Assembly (NCBI RefSeq): GCF_905475345.1 | Contig: NC_066589.1 | Coordinates: 6,751,501 to 6,815,500, forward strand | From: Vespula vulgaris | Taxonomy: Eukaryota > Arthropoda > Insecta > Hymenoptera > Vespidae | DNA: 64,000 nucleotides | Reading direction: 5' to 3' | Shown: in pieces, positions 1-12,229 of the stretch | Position numbering within the stretch: the first letter of the stretch is position 1 | How the letters are laid out: every line of letters begins with the position of its first letter | Translations under genes and position numbers: made by a program | Notes under the pieces: generated by a model | What the model was told of the DNA's origin: nothing | Seen by the model: the letters and a program-made list of their open reading frames with translations, nothing else | Database searches by the model: none

Positions 1-1587
1 ACGAGAAGCGAGGAAAACGCGTGCAACTCGCAGTACCGTTTACTTACATCCTGTAAGGATTCTACCTAACTGAGAAAGAGAGAGAGAAAGAGAGAGAGAG
101 GGGAAGAAAGAGAGAGAGACTCTGAGCGCCGGCGGCAGCAACTACGGCACGCTGCATTGTCGTGTCTCGGCAAAACACAGTGAGTGTGCTCTTTGTGTAA
201 TGACTCGGCACTTTATATCCTTCACACTTCGCAGCTGATCACAAGTAGACGTACTTGACCGAGTGCGTCGGGACACTTGTAGAGCACTAATATAAACAAA
301 GTACGACCGACTGAAGGATCCATTACTTTCAATTTGCCTGACGTCAGCCGCCTTATGCAATAAATATTGCCGAATACGCGAACATCGCACCTCCCTCTCG
401 TTCCTATCTATCGATTATATCGAAAACGCCGATGGGAAGTACCTACGATTGAACAGTATGAACATTTAACTCAAAATTAATGAACAAATGTTCTTTTCCT
501 ACTTTAATATAACGATATGATTCTTTGAAGAATACATACATGTACTTACAGTTGATATAAAAAAGAAAACAAAAAAGAATTAGAGAGAAGTTGACGAATA
601 ATATGTACCTATGATTAATACAAAAGTAGAAACGGAACTATCGAAGAAACATTGATATTTTGACAAGAGTACGAATCAAAATAAAACGAGATACGAGCTA
701 GATCATAGATCGATAAAAATAAGGGGTAGTCATCGATGGTGTCGAAGAAGAGCTGAAATATCTGAAGTTTTCGCGAAGACTACGAGCTCAAGGATTTCGC
801 GAGCGAAACGGACGAAGCGTACGAGCGAAGGCGGGTTAAGATGATCCGTAGGAGTGACTCCCGTGGTAGTTAGGCCGGAGTGTGTCCCATAAGGGCACAA
901 GATCCACGGCTTCCGTGGCAGGGGTTGGTCTCGTGCTTCAACGGAGTGGGGGTTGACGGTCGTAGCGTGTAAGGTAGGGGTAACTAGAGGGGCGGTAGGA
1001 AGAGGGAGGGACGCGTCAGCTCGGAGTCAGCCGGCCGAAGAGGAGCTGGAGGGAGCACCGAGAACCGAAGCGAACTTGCCAGACGAGTTTCTGCCGAGGC
1101 CCGACGAGGAGACACGAGCACAGCGGACACGTCGTCGTACTTACGTCGAATGGACACGACAGTCAGACGCAACGTAGACGAGATTGAACGTTTCGTGGAC
1201 TTGGTTCAAGCTAACTGTGTTAGGCTTTAGCGTTGTTGGTAGTGAACGTTGATCGTGCTTACGCAAGAACGTATATTTATATACCTGCGTCCTCTATATC
1301 TGTGTAAGAAGCAAATCGTGTAATCGAGAATATCTTGACGTTGATATTTGGATCGGATTCGAGGAATATTTCTTGCGTCCATACATCCTAGTTTCTCTGA
1401 TCGGTAAAAGAAGAATTAACGAAAGAAAAAAGAAAAAGGAAATACGATAAAGAAAGGACGAATCTACGGTCGAAGAGGAGAGAGAAGGAAGAAGTTGTAG
1501 CACCTGCCGCAGTCGGTCTCTGGCGGCGCCACTCACGTGTTGCATGCGTGCCGGGCTATCCATCATGGTCGCGGACGCGAACCGGCT
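1..1587. other. Intergenic DNA upstream of Dfd
   Basis: No gene is recognised. A GA-rich tract lies at 71-119. The stretch 700-1230 is more complex and GC-richer than its surroundings and holds small perfect hairpins, for example CCACGG-CTT-CCGTGG at 904-918. A 74-codon open frame at 953-1177 has mixed composition but only a TTG start and no domain. mir-10, which lies between Scr and Dfd in other insects, was looked for here by its mature sequence and was not found. Confidence 0.6.
71..119. repeat. (GA)n-rich tract
   Basis: Purine-only GA/GAAA repeat of about 49 bp near the left edge. Confidence 0.8.
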
Positions 1588-1601
1588 CTGATTGGTCGAA
1601 C
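1588..1601 (+). promoter_or_regulatory. Inverted CCAAT box motif upstream of Dfd, shared with zen
   Basis: The 14-mer CTGATTGGTCGAAC occurs here and again at 52635-52648, about 140 bp before the zen start codon. It holds ATTGG, the reverse of CCAAT. Next to it lie CACGTG-like E-boxes (ACTCACGTG near 1533, CTCACGTGG near 1607) and a GC-rich stretch at 1620-1700, so the core promoter of Dfd may be close by. The shared sequence is seen directly; promoter function is inferred. Confidence 0.45.
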
Positions 1602-1898
1602 AGAGCTCACGTGGTATGGTAATTGAGCCCCGGTGGGCGGGAAGGAGCAAAAGGGGCCGCGGTGGAGCCGCTTCGCGGAGGATCTCAAAAGTGGCGGTAG
1701 GAGAGGAGAGGATAAGCCGCTGTCCATCGGGAGTCCGGTGCTGCTCTTCGCGGCCTCGCTCTTTTCGCTTTTTTCTTATCTACCTCTATCTCTTTTTCTC
1801 TTTCTCTTTTTCCATCTTCTTTCTTCCCTTCTCACCGTTCCTCAAAACCCTCTCCCCTTCCCTTCACCTTTTTCCAATCGTGGAAAGGGACATAGACA

Positions 1899-1942
<44 letters not shown>

Positions 1943-2357
1943 ATTCCTTATCTCTCTTTCTTTCTCCTCCTGCTCTTTCTTTTTTCTTTTTTTCAAGGCA
2001 GACAAGTAAGGAGAATGTATCGCGGTGAAGTGGTCAATGTGCAGTCGTGAAAATGTGCTCCACGTTTGAATGAAACGTTCTTAACGAAACTGAGTTGAGT
2101 GTTAGAAGAGACAGGACTAGTTTACTCTGTGAATATGTGCATGGGAATGCAGATGTCCTCGTAAAAGAGATAACGTGTTGCTGTGAGAAAACATAATGAC
2201 GTTGTCGCTAAGACGCTCGGTATAAGGAACTCGTACGTTGATTGTGAACCCTGTTAAAGGGGATAGAAGCTGTTTGAGAAGAAGAGAGAGAGAAAGAGAA
2301 AAAGAGGAAGAGAGAACAAGAGGAAGAGTGAGAAAGAGAAATTGAGAAGGAGAGAAA
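1899..2357 (+). promoter_or_regulatory. Dfd: Probable Dfd 5' leader with CT tract, GA tract and upstream reading frames
   Basis: No TATA box decides a start site here. A pyrimidine tract (1899-1939) and a purine tract (2276-2356) are joined by a stretch holding several short upstream frames: 2053-2073 (6 codons), 2070-2084 (4 codons, overlapping the first), 2135-2164 (9 codons) and 2196-2225 (9 codons), all closed before the Dfd ATG at 2358. If transcribed as one leader, the CU and GA tracts could pair. A splice acceptor within the leader cannot be excluded (for example TTTTTTTCAAGGCAG near 2000). Confidence 0.5.
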
Positions 2358-3279
2358 ATGAGCTCCTTCCTGATGAATCCATCCGCCGGCGGTGGCTATC
2401 ATCACCATCATCAGCACCAACAGCCGGCGGGTAGTCATCATCTAGCTGCTAGTTCGGTCATGGTCGATCCGAAGTTTCCACCGAGCGAAGAATACAGTCA
2501 GAGTAACTACATACCTTCTACGGGTGCTGACTTCTTCTCTGGCAGTACTGCAAGCCATCATCTCAATCATCCCCAGTCCCATCAACTTCAATATGGCTAT
2601 CACCAGCACCATCATCAAGCTGCTACGACTCCGTACGGAGCCTCATCGGCTGTACAACTGAACGGTGGCTATGCCGGTTACGGAGGATATTATGGACCAC
2701 ATCATCCGCATCACCAGGTTCATGCTGTCCACCATGCAAGTTTGCATCCTCATCATCACGCTGTTGGTGCCCTAGCGATGCCACCGGAAGCACAGCAACC
2801 ACCTCACACGTGTCCATCTTCGATGCAAGCACCGCAACAGCAACAACAACAACCACCGGTCACAGCCTCTACCGTTCTCGGATCAACTCCTTTGTCACCG
2901 TCCATTATGCAAAATCACGTGCAACAGCAAGAAGCTATTCAACAACATCAACATCAACAACAAAATCAGCAACAACCTCACGATGGTAGCGTCTGCAGTC
3001 CAGCAGGCTCCGGCTCGTTGCATCGCGACAACTCACCCGATCTTCAACAACAATCCACCCAACAAACTCAGCATATACAAACTGCACAGCAACAACAACA
3101 ATCGCAGCATCAGCAACAACAGCAGCATCACGTAGACGATGGATCTGATCAAGACGATGTCGAGGACGATCAAATGATGGACGGATCACCTGGTATGATG
3201 GAGGAAGAAGAGGATGACGAAGAAAATGGAGATCGTGTCATCTATCCATGGATGAAAAAGATTCACGTTGCTGGCGTAG
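2358..3279 (+). CDS. Dfd: Deformed (Hox4) homeotic transcription factor, coding exon 1
   Basis: This exon codes residues 1-307 plus one base of codon 308 of a 572-residue protein. Dfd is a nuclear DNA-binding selector protein that specifies mandibular and maxillary segments. The start follows a purine run with a good context (AAAATGAGC), and the protein opens MSSFLM, the usual Dfd N-terminus. A DPKFPPSEEY block near residue 37 is the conserved Dfd N-terminal motif. Then come His-rich and Gln-rich stretches (about 160-260), an acidic Asp/Glu stretch (about 262-292) and the Exd-binding hexapeptide core YPWM at 296-299, followed by KKIHVAGV. The donor is GTAG|GTGAGT at 3279/3280, splitting the Ala codon of the conserved VAN junction. 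Reading on past the donor meets a stop at 3297-3299, so splicing is required. Identity is from family motifs and is very secure. Confidence 0.96.
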
Positions 3280-6200
3280 GTGAGTTCCACGTTTCATAGT
3301 ATCAATCAATCTCGATTCAATATCGAATTTTTTCATCTTGTGAACGAATTACCATTATACGTTTTTAAATGTTTGCTGCTGCATAAAAGATATAGCAGGT
3401 AATATAGCAACGATTATCTTTATGATCGTCCGTCGGATACTGGAAAACGTGGATAAACAATTTTACGATTTTTTTGTTTCTATTAATCTCGTTCTACGTA
3501 AAATGATAATTTTCTTTTATTTCAGAATCATAATTTTATCTTTATATATGTTCTATTTCATTTTATGATACGATCATCAACCGCGAACAATTATTAAACA
3601 ATTGTTCAATAATATTTCAATCTTCTTAAAATTATTTTTCATTGATGAATTGAGTTTTTCAATTTTTTATATCGATAGATACTTTTTATTTTCCATAAAA
3701 GTATCCGTGTTTTATGGATCAGTAGAAATCGAAGAGGAAAATATTGAAAAGATTTACAGGTAGAAGGTATTAAGTTAATCTTTATTGAACCTGTTTTACA
3801 AATTACATAGATCCAAAAGAGGGAGACTCTATTGTTGAAAATTTGTCTATACACCTTACTGTTAGAACATCCCTTACATTATATTCGTACAATGATTCTT
3901 GTTACGAACTTTAGAAGACTTATGGGCACAAATTTGTGGTATACTTTACGATAAATGTGTAACCTGTATAGGGAGTAGCAGTTTAAAGATAGATTTTGTT
4001 ACGCCTAATGTATCAATATATTTCATGTCCTACCAAACCTACCAAACTATTGGGGAGTGACTAAAAGAAATTTATTTTTACATCGAGAATTTATTACTAT
4101 AAACGAAACGTTAGTCGAAAATAAAAAAAAAAAAATACAAAAAGAGAAAAATAAAAAATGTAACATTTTCATTTTGGTATACAATAGAAAGGGTTTAGTA
4201 TACAAATCCGAATTTTTTTATTTTCTGATTATTTGCGTATTAAAAAACAAACTAAATATTATTCTTACGATTGATACGGCTTTATGAACACGTGTCATCG
4301 TTTTTTAAATTGTTTTAGAAAAATATTTGGAAGTCATAGAAAGAGAAAAACTTCCGTGTCATGTTTCTGTTAGGTACTAAAGGCGTTTTCTTCGATGAAA
4401 AAAAGAAAAGAAAAGAAAAAACGAAGGCATAAGGAGATAAATTTTTGCAACGTAATATTTTTTGCTGCTACTAGGGTACCTTACCAGGTTCAAATTTCTA
4501 TTCCCTTTGACCGTATAAAACCGCTGCTCATTCCAACTTGCAACTATTTCCCTTTGAGTTTCTTTTGACTGGTTTAGGTTGCCGAGAACACGAACGGCAG
4601 GCTTCGTGCATTGGCATAAAGAAATGGCACGAGAAAATCGAAGCAGCTCGTTGACTTTACGAAATGATTCGATATACATGCACTGTACGTAGAAAAACAT
4701 TTTTAAATTTAATTAGATCAATATTTCAAAATACGAATGTCTTCGCTTGTGTTCGTTTTAATTCGATGTCTATGTTCTTTTTTGTTTTTTTATTTATCAA
4801 TAAAAGTCTATCGATTAATCACGAATATTGATAAAATAAAATTCGATTGAAATTGGCCCCTTTATATAAATTCCTCTAGTAAAATTATTTAGACAATAGT
4901 TGGTACAACCGGTCTTTTAATCAATGACTGTCCTTTAAAATTGAATACAAAAAAAAACGCCGTTATACAAAAGAAAATAAATAAAATATTTGTTCCGTTA
5001 GATTAATTCATGTTAAAACACTTACCTCGATATGCTTGAATAAGCAATATACATATACATTCGTTATTCCAATAATCGCGTGTACGCTTCATCGAAGATA
5101 CTAGATTAATTAACTAGACATTTAAATGGATACGAATAACTAACGAAATGCGATTAACTTTGATAAAAAATTTATAACAAATTACTTGGAATTGTTAAAA
5201 ATAAAAAAAATAACATCGAAAATGTTTTGATTTCGCAAAAGTGATTGATTTTTGATTGGAAGAAAAATACGATCGTATAATTTATTTATTTTGTAATCAA
5301 TGTTTATACTGTTTATGAATACTTGAAATTTACATCGAAATTTTTAAAAATATTTCTATCTCGACGTTAAAATGCCTTCCAGCTTGCGGTATATACGTTA
5401 TCCGTCGGAACGGGCAGGACTGCAATCTCTATCCTTCGAACGTCGAACACTGTTCACTCGACGTTGAAGTTTCGAGGGACCATGAGGAAGAGAGAGAAAA
5501 AGAGAGAGAGAGAGAGAAGAAGAGAGCAACGGTCAGTCTCGGAATGGAATGTGTCCGTGCACAGATTCTAAACCAGACTCATTCCCTTGTTTTCTATATC
5601 GGATCGGACCACCAACAAACATTTCCTAGAAGGGAACCCGTTTGGGTTCTTGTACGCGATATTGGCGAAATATTTCTTCCCGTATCGATAATCGACAATC
5701 GAACGTCCAAGAGCTTGTTCCTCTATATTATTCTTCCTTTTTCTTCTTTTCGAGACTCGTCTTGATCTCCTATCTTCTAACTATATACATACATGTTTTA
5801 AATGATATACCTATATTCCTATTTTTTTTCTTTTCTTTTCTTTTTTTTTATCTTTTTTGAAATAATTTCAAGACGACGTATATCCATTATCGTTATCTTT
5901 ATCTTTGCTTATAGTATCATACCGAGATCATGAATTCTAGACACTAACGAAGTATCGGGAGACGCCTCTCCATTTCTCAGCCACTCTCTCTTTCTCCCTT
6001 CTTCTTACCCGTGTGAAAAAGAGACCAAAAGGAGCTTCGGAAGCTACGTAGAGAAACGGAGACTCCGTTCGAGATTCGCGTTACACAATTTTCTGCTTAT
6101 TATGCGGGGCTCGTCCTTTTCACTCAAGCAACACTATACGCATCTAGCGACGTTAGTTTATCCATCGTCTATGCGTACGTATGTAACTACATGTATATAG

Positions 6201-6335
6201 ATAGGTAGATATAAGTAGGTATATGCGCGTTTCTTGTTCTTCGGATAACAGCAGAGTCGTTTCCATTAATAGCACGGTGTCATACGCGAGTGAATGCGAA
6301 TAATGCTCGTATGACTACGTTGTTCCCTGGTTTCT

Positions 6336-6338
<3 letters not shown>

Positions 6339-6381
<43 letters not shown>

Positions 6382-6425
6382 CTCTCTTTCTATTTTTCTC
6401 TTTCTTTTTCTCTTTCTCTTTCTAT
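6339..6425. repeat. (TC)n tract in the Dfd intron
   Basis: A nearly pure TC repeat to about 6375, then a TCTTT-rich tail. Confidence 0.85.
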
Positions 6426-6517
6426 GTAAAACTCTTTGTTCGAACGTAAGGCAGTGTTATTTCATTGACGTCCGCTTTTCACGATGAATTTCATCAGTGG
6501 AATCATTTAATGATTGC

Positions 6518-6520
<3 letters not shown>

Positions 6521-6567
<47 letters not shown>

Positions 6568-6607
6568 CATATATATATACATATATATATATGTATGTAT
6601 GTATGTA
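6521..6607. repeat. (TA)n tract in the Dfd intron
   Basis: TA repeat with TACATA and TATG interruptions. Confidence 0.9.
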
Positions 6608-7640
6608 CTAAATTGGAGTGAAAAGATGTCGAAAAACATGAAATATTTTCTCCTAATTTATTTTTTTAATTTGAGTTAATGAAATTGAAGATCGATCTTA
6701 CTGAAGAAAGAAGATTCAAATAGGTATAATTATGGATTTTTTTTGTTTTTTTATTTTCGTAAATCACGTGGTAATTTCAATGATTAATTAATGTAAACAA
6801 GTTTGACACACGAGTTGGTTATTATATGTTTTTGTTTAATTTTAAATCACACATGATACGTGCTATTTGTTGATTTATGTGATTACTTTTTTACGATATG
6901 CATCGGATCGAAGAAAAACTTTTTCAACTCTTCTTAAATCGTTTATCGAGAGGTTCGAGATATATCGAGATGAAAGGAAAAATCTGAGAACTATAATTTT
7001 CCTGAAGAAAATGTAACAGATTGAACCTACGCATTTAATTATTTCTTGTGAGATATCTATGAAGTTAATTTGTTTTAAATATCAAAGATTAAGATAATGA
7101 CAAGAATACTTTGAGAATGCTTTTGATTATATCAAAGAATATTGTGAATAAAGTCTAGCAGAAATTCGAATGGCTCCATAAGTATCTAAGGTCTTTAATA
7201 ACTTAAGTACCATGGTCAACATTCGAATGATGCCGTCCGTCGTCGTTCCTGCACTAACGACGTTAATTGAAACAATATTCAGTGACGTAACTACTTACAA
7301 CGGTCAGTCTTCGATCGAAGAACCTATTAAAAGTATTTGGGAGGATTGAAGTAACAATGTCCCTTTAAGTAACAATAATAAGTAACAACATATCTTTGAA
7401 CTTAAAACCAAAATTGTCTGGTTGGAAAAAGTTAAGATTTTCATCATATAACGCACAATGTTCAATTATTTCATGTGAAAGATAAATTTTAAATCGAAAT
7501 AATTCTTCGTATCTCCCGATAAATTATTCTTCGTGTCAACATATTGAGATCATACAAAAATTTTCAAGAATATCGGTGAAAAAAGATAAGAGAGAAGGAA
7601 AAACAAGAATAGTAACCGTGTATCGATCTGCTTCTTTCAG

Positions 7641-8437
7641 CGAATGGTTCTTATCAACCTGGAATGGAGCCAAAGAGGCAGAGGACCGCATACACGCGAC
7701 ACCAGATCCTGGAGCTCGAAAAGGAGTTCCATTACAATCGTTATCTCACGAGAAGGCGGCGGATTGAGATAGCCCATACATTGGTACTGTCAGAGAGACA
7801 GATTAAAATTTGGTTTCAGAATCGACGAATGAAATGGAAGAAGGACAACAAGCTACCGAATACTAAGAACGTTCGCAGGAAGAATGCAAATGGTCAGGTT
7901 GCAGCATCGACGACAGCAACGAAAACAACGAAGGGTACTAGCAACAGAACGAAAAGTGTCTCTGCTGCTGCTGCTGCGGCTGCCGCCGCCGCTGCTTCAG
8001 CAAATGGGAACAACAATAATGGACAAAGAAAGAACAACAACAATTCACCTTCCAGTGGTTTAGATGGTAACAATTTGGAGACTGGAGTAGGCCTCGATAT
8101 GGGTGACGTTCACGGTGTCAACTCGTCTCTTCCTCATCCGAACGTGGTACATCCCAGCTTTCAAGGTCACCCTCATCCTCTCGCCCACCTACAAGCACAG
8201 CTGAGTCACCATCACGTGGCGGCTGGAATGATGGACGGTCCAACAACGATCGGGCCAACGATCGGCCCTACGATCGGTCCTACGATCGGTCCTACTGCTG
8301 GACCAATGGGACATATGTCTTCCGGGAGCATCAGTCCACTTGCACCGGCCACCAGTCCTCCTGGACTCTCACAAGTATCGACCTCTGTTGTCCCACCGCC
8401 ACCGATAAAGTCCGATTATGGACTTACCGCCCTGTAA
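7641..8437 (+). CDS. Dfd: Deformed (Hox4), coding exon 2 with the homeodomain
   Basis: The acceptor CTTCTTTCAG|CGAATGG restores the Ala codon and continues NGSYQPGMEPKRQRTAYT, the exact Dfd linker. The homeodomain is residues 318-377 (bases 7670-7849), with the LSERQIKIWFQNRRMKWKK recognition helix, Gln at position 50 and Asn at 51. The Dfd signature KLPNTKNVRRK follows directly. The C-terminal part holds an alanine run (about 11 residues near 416), Asn-rich stretches, a tandem TIGP repeat near 510-530 and a Pro-rich tail ending at a TAA at 8435-8437. Exons 1 and 2 together are 1,719 nt, an exact multiple of three. The gene is transcribed in the same direction as zen, as expected within an ancestral Hox cluster. 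The low-complexity tracts probably vary between species; the homeodomain is intact. Confidence 0.97.
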
Positions 8438-9280
8438 CACCCGCTTATTGAACAGAATCACGATCATCGAATTTACTCTATTAGTGATTTCGACTACGAT
8501 CTCGCGGTTGGGACCTGAAGTCGATTACTTATATTCGATTTTTAAATACTTCGCTTTTTTCCACATTATCTGATTTATCGTTGTCTTCTTCCATTTTGGT
8601 TCCTTTTCTTTCTCCTTTGTTTATTTTTTTTTCTTTCTTTCTTTTTTCAGTCACTCGCAAAGAGAACAGAAATTCCTAAATTCACAAAAGTAAGCAACGC
8701 CAGATGGAGCTCGTCTTTTTTGTAAATATTATTTCGAGTTGTAAATCATTTGTTGATTTATTATTATCGTTCTACGAAGTATCAAAAAAATATTTGGTGG
8801 ATAATTAATGTGTGTCAAGTGGAAGAAATCAGTTGTTATCGATTCATTTGGACCCTCGAGATGTAATTCTTCGACGGTAAGGTACCTATTATTTTGGATT
8901 ATAATTTTGAAACTTAGTTCTCAATGAACTGGTCAACATGAAAAATATCGCAAAAATGATATTTCGAAATAGCTTAAACATTTTATTGTTTCTCTTCAAC
9001 GTGCCATCGCGCTTGTAGTCAACTACTACTTACTTACTTAGCTTCTTGTCTCATTCTGCGGTATCCAGAAGTACGTGTTCGTAATCATTTCCATAAAGAC
9101 ATCGCAAAAGCGACATTACGTATGTAAATGTACATATATATAGCCGACATATTTGTACATATTCGTGTAAAGAATAAATATAATATCAAGTGCGTGACGC
9201 AGCGATCTATGTTTCACATATTCTTCTTCTTATTATTAATTATTATATGATTGTATGGTTTTAGAGTAATAAATCGTGTT
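8438..9280 (+). other. Dfd: Probable Dfd 3' UTR
   Basis: After the TAA the sequence is AT-rich and noncoding in all frames. AATAAA signals lie at 9173-9178 and 9268-9273, giving a 3' UTR of about 750-850 nt if used. Further AATAAA copies near 10668-10680 would allow a longer form. The end is not determined by the sequence alone. Confidence 0.55.
9173..9178 (+). terminator. Dfd: Candidate Dfd polyadenylation signal
   Basis: AATAAA about 736 bp after the Dfd stop. A second copy is at 9268-9273. Which one is used cannot be told from the sequence. Confidence 0.4.
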
Positions 9281-10000
9281 AAGTCGTCAAATGAAAGAAA
9301 GAAAATTGCGAATTGATTGTTATTATTATAGAGACGTTTGCTTCAGCTCGTATTAGATAATAACCGGTTCTTATCTTCACAACCATAACGAGAATTACGG
9401 CTTCCGACACCGAAATTACGCGAATCTGTGTTTATTAAATGGTCATTTGAAATAAAAAAAAATAAAATAAAAATATAAAAAAAATGAAAAATTATATAAA
9501 GAAAACAAAAAAACTCAAACAAAAAAATAAAAGATATTAAACTGAAGCAACGACGACTATTCACCAGTATTTAACCTTAAATATGTTTAAACTTAATACC
9601 TAACTTTTAGTAACGTCGACTCTCAAAGTTGAACCTAGATTCGATCGGTCAATACATCATCGTTGTCGTCGTTGTCAGCAAAACCGTGAAAACCGTGCCG
9701 ATCGCGAGTTCCATGAATACTCATACAAAGCGATATACCGTATCGATCCAATGTCATACGAATTTAAAACTTCCGGCCGAGTTATCTTCCTTCGATAATA
9801 ATCGCGTGTCTTACGTTCGAGCAGCTCTTTGTCCTTGCCGTTAAAAGTTTCAATAGAAAAGAAAAGACGAACAAAATAAAAAAAGAAAAAAGTAAAAAAA
9901 ACAAAAAAAAATAGTATTCCTCGAGATTCATGGATCATCTCTCGTTCTGTAGAAATAAAAAAATCAGTTGTAAATATTATCTCGAATATAATATATAATA

Positions 10001-10087
10001 TTAGGTTGTTAAAAGTTTCTTTCGTTTTTAAACACTAACAGATAAAGTAATTGCGTGCAGATAGCGAAAAAACTTGGGACAACCTAA
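10001..10087. mobile_element. Short mariner-type MITE with terminal inverted repeats and TA duplication
   Basis: The element starts TTAGGTTGT and ends ACAACCTAA, a perfect 9-bp terminal inverted repeat. The inner part continues as an imperfect repeat (TTAAAAGTTTCTTTCG against GGGACAAC... AAGTTTTTTCGC read on the other strand). It is flanked by TA at 9999-10000 and 10088-10089, the target duplication of Tc1/mariner transposons. The TTAGGTTGTCCCAAGTTT-type end resembles mariner ends common in bees and ants. At 87 bp it has no room for a transposase, so it is a non-autonomous relic. Confidence 0.75.
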
Positions 10088-10193
10088 TATAATGTCTATT
10101 TTTATTGAAAATACGCGCGAGGGATTCGACCAAAACGATTAGGACGCGATTGTGTGTTCGACGAAACCGGGAAAACTGATCGGGAAGAAAACT

Positions 10194-10285
10194 GTATTAT
10201 TATTATTATTATTATTATATTTTTTTAATTATTATTACGATTACGATTACGATTATGATTATGACTATTATTATTATTATTATAT
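10194..10285. repeat. (TTA)n and (TTACGA)n compound repeat
   Basis: ATT trimers surround a hexamer part, ATTACG repeated, then decaying to ATTATG. Confidence 0.85.
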
Positions 10286-10424
10286 GAGTAGTAATCAAAC
10301 GATTCATGCACAGAGTTGCTGTGACGATATACCAAAACGATACTAACTAATAAATAGTTGATAAACAAAGTAGATCGTACATGTATTAAGACACATTAAT
10401 TCTAAACAATGAAAAAAGTACATA

Positions 10425-10436
10425 GTATATATATAC

Positions 10437-10482
<46 letters not shown>
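10425..10482. repeat. (TA)n tract
   Basis: TA repeat, pure from about 10440. Confidence 0.9.
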
Positions 10483-10485
<3 letters not shown>

Positions 10486-11747
10486 ACGAGACGTTTAGTA
10501 TAATCGGCGTTGATAAGCGATAGATGTATGAAAAACGTTCTAATAAGTGTGACATTATACTTCTTATTATATGATGTATATACCTTGTACGATAAGAATT
10601 TAATCGGGCACACACTCCAATGCTTATGTTTATATTGATTATTGAGTCAATCAATTACGATCGTGAAATAAATGAATAAATAAATGTTTCGTAATTTACA
10701 ATATAATCCCGTGTTTTCGCCAGACCTAAAAAAGAAAAGAAAAATGAAAACAGAAAAAAAGATTAATCGAAAAATAAAAGCTATCTTTTTTATCATTGAA
10801 ATTATACGATACCATGCCATTATATTTTTAACTATTTGCGGAAGAAGGTGGACGAAACTTTACTTTCCACGTATTTCAAAATTTGCAAGTGAAATGAATT
10901 TTAATTTTTCATAAAGTTAAACTTCAGGATCGACGATACGATAGTTTTCACACTTCTAAATTACGGATAGCACGTATCGTAAAAGTGAAATCAATAGATT
11001 ATACAGAAGTTATGACGATACTTTCTATTCGTCACAATTTATGCAAAAATATGTGCACTTATTTGCGACACTATCGCAGGTACGTTGCAAAGTGATAACT
11101 GCATAATTCTGTCTATCTGACTAGAAGAAAAACACATAACAATCATTTCCACATAAATTCAACGCTACTTAAAGAACACAATTTCCATGATTTGCAATCA
11201 TAATAATAAAAATGATTTATTAGATTCCATCGATGAATATTTTTCTCATTCGCTATTGTACTAATCCTGTTTCTAATGATGGTAATTAATCGCAATATAA
11301 TTCTCATAGTTGTCAGCAAAATGAAACATCATAAGTATGCAATATACGACAATATACATGTATGGTAACTGAAGAAATTTACAAATAATTAATTCTTAGA
11401 ATTTCGAAAATCATATTGAGAAATATCATAATTGTTATTGTCATTGTTGATTATATTTTATCGATGTATATATTTCTTTTTCCTCGATTACTACAATTTT
11501 TAACAAATCAAAATCAATCACTGTCAAAGTTACATAATACACGTGTCAATCTTTCAATAACATTAATCAGTAATTTTTCGAAAAATCTTTCAAATAAAGT
11601 ATACAAAATATTTCACTTAGTGCATCACTGAGGTATGACTGAATTCTTGATTAATATTCAAAAGTTAATATCTCATTCTTAGAAAATTACTATCGACGTA
11701 AACAAATAAAGATAATGTATCCAATGCCATCGTCTTTAAAAAGAAAG

Positions 11748-11765
11748 TAATACTAATACTAATAC

Positions 11766-11825
<60 letters not shown>

Positions 11826-11870
11826 TAATAATAATAATAATAATAATAATAGTAATAATAATAATAATAG
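11748..11870. repeat. (AAT)n tract
   Basis: About 40 AAT units with a few ACT, GAT and AGT changes. It produces long false Ile- or Leu-only frames on the - strand. Confidence 0.92.
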
Positions 11871-12229
11871 TAAAACAAGGAGACAAAAAGAAATAAAAAG
11901 AAATACAAAGGGGAAAAAGTCATAATATAAAAATCGAGACTCTCGTTGGTATCGTCGAAAGCTCGACGTTCCCCATTTCTCCTGGCAGAATTTCTCTCGC
12001 TCGAATCGTCTGCTTTCGCTTCCCACTCCTTCCCTTATGGAGGCAGGAATATATATATATATATATATCTATACACATACGTGTATGTGTTGCACGAAAC
12101 ATGTGTCTGTAGGATATATTATAGTATATGGGTACTATATAAGTATATATATATGTGTGTGTGTATATGTCTGTGTATGTGGAGGATGAGACAGAGGAGA
12201 GGCAGGCAAGTTAGTACGCATGCGCGAGC

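Larger units (their letters stand above)
3280..7640 (+). other. Dfd: Dfd intron (4,361 bp)
   Basis: This intron runs from GTGAGT at 3280 to CTTCTTTCAG at 7640 and interrupts the linker between hexapeptide and homeodomain, a common Hox intron position. It is mostly AT-rich. Blocks of more complex sequence stand out at about 4480-4690, 5380-5760, 5930-6300 and 7190-7330. The last includes a TGACGTAA CRE-like site and a TTAATTG homeodomain core. A TGATTAATTAAT run at 6781-6792 matches the Hox/Exd core. These could be intronic enhancers, including autoregulatory ones, but that is inference. A 107-codon open frame on the - strand at 4377-4700 has mixed composition but no recognisable domain and is not called as a gene. 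Confidence 0.9.

Noticed and set aside
1592..2050. 152-codon frame on + upstream of Dfd
   Set aside because: Most of it is the translation of a CT tract into Ser/Leu/Phe repeats; it lies in the probable promoter and leader.
1..2357. mir-10 upstream of Dfd
   Set aside because: No TACCCTGTAGATCCGAATT-like word is present on either strand; mir-10 is presumably further left.
11665..12026. Poly-Ile and poly-Leu frames on -
   Set aside because: They are translations of the (AAT)n repeat.
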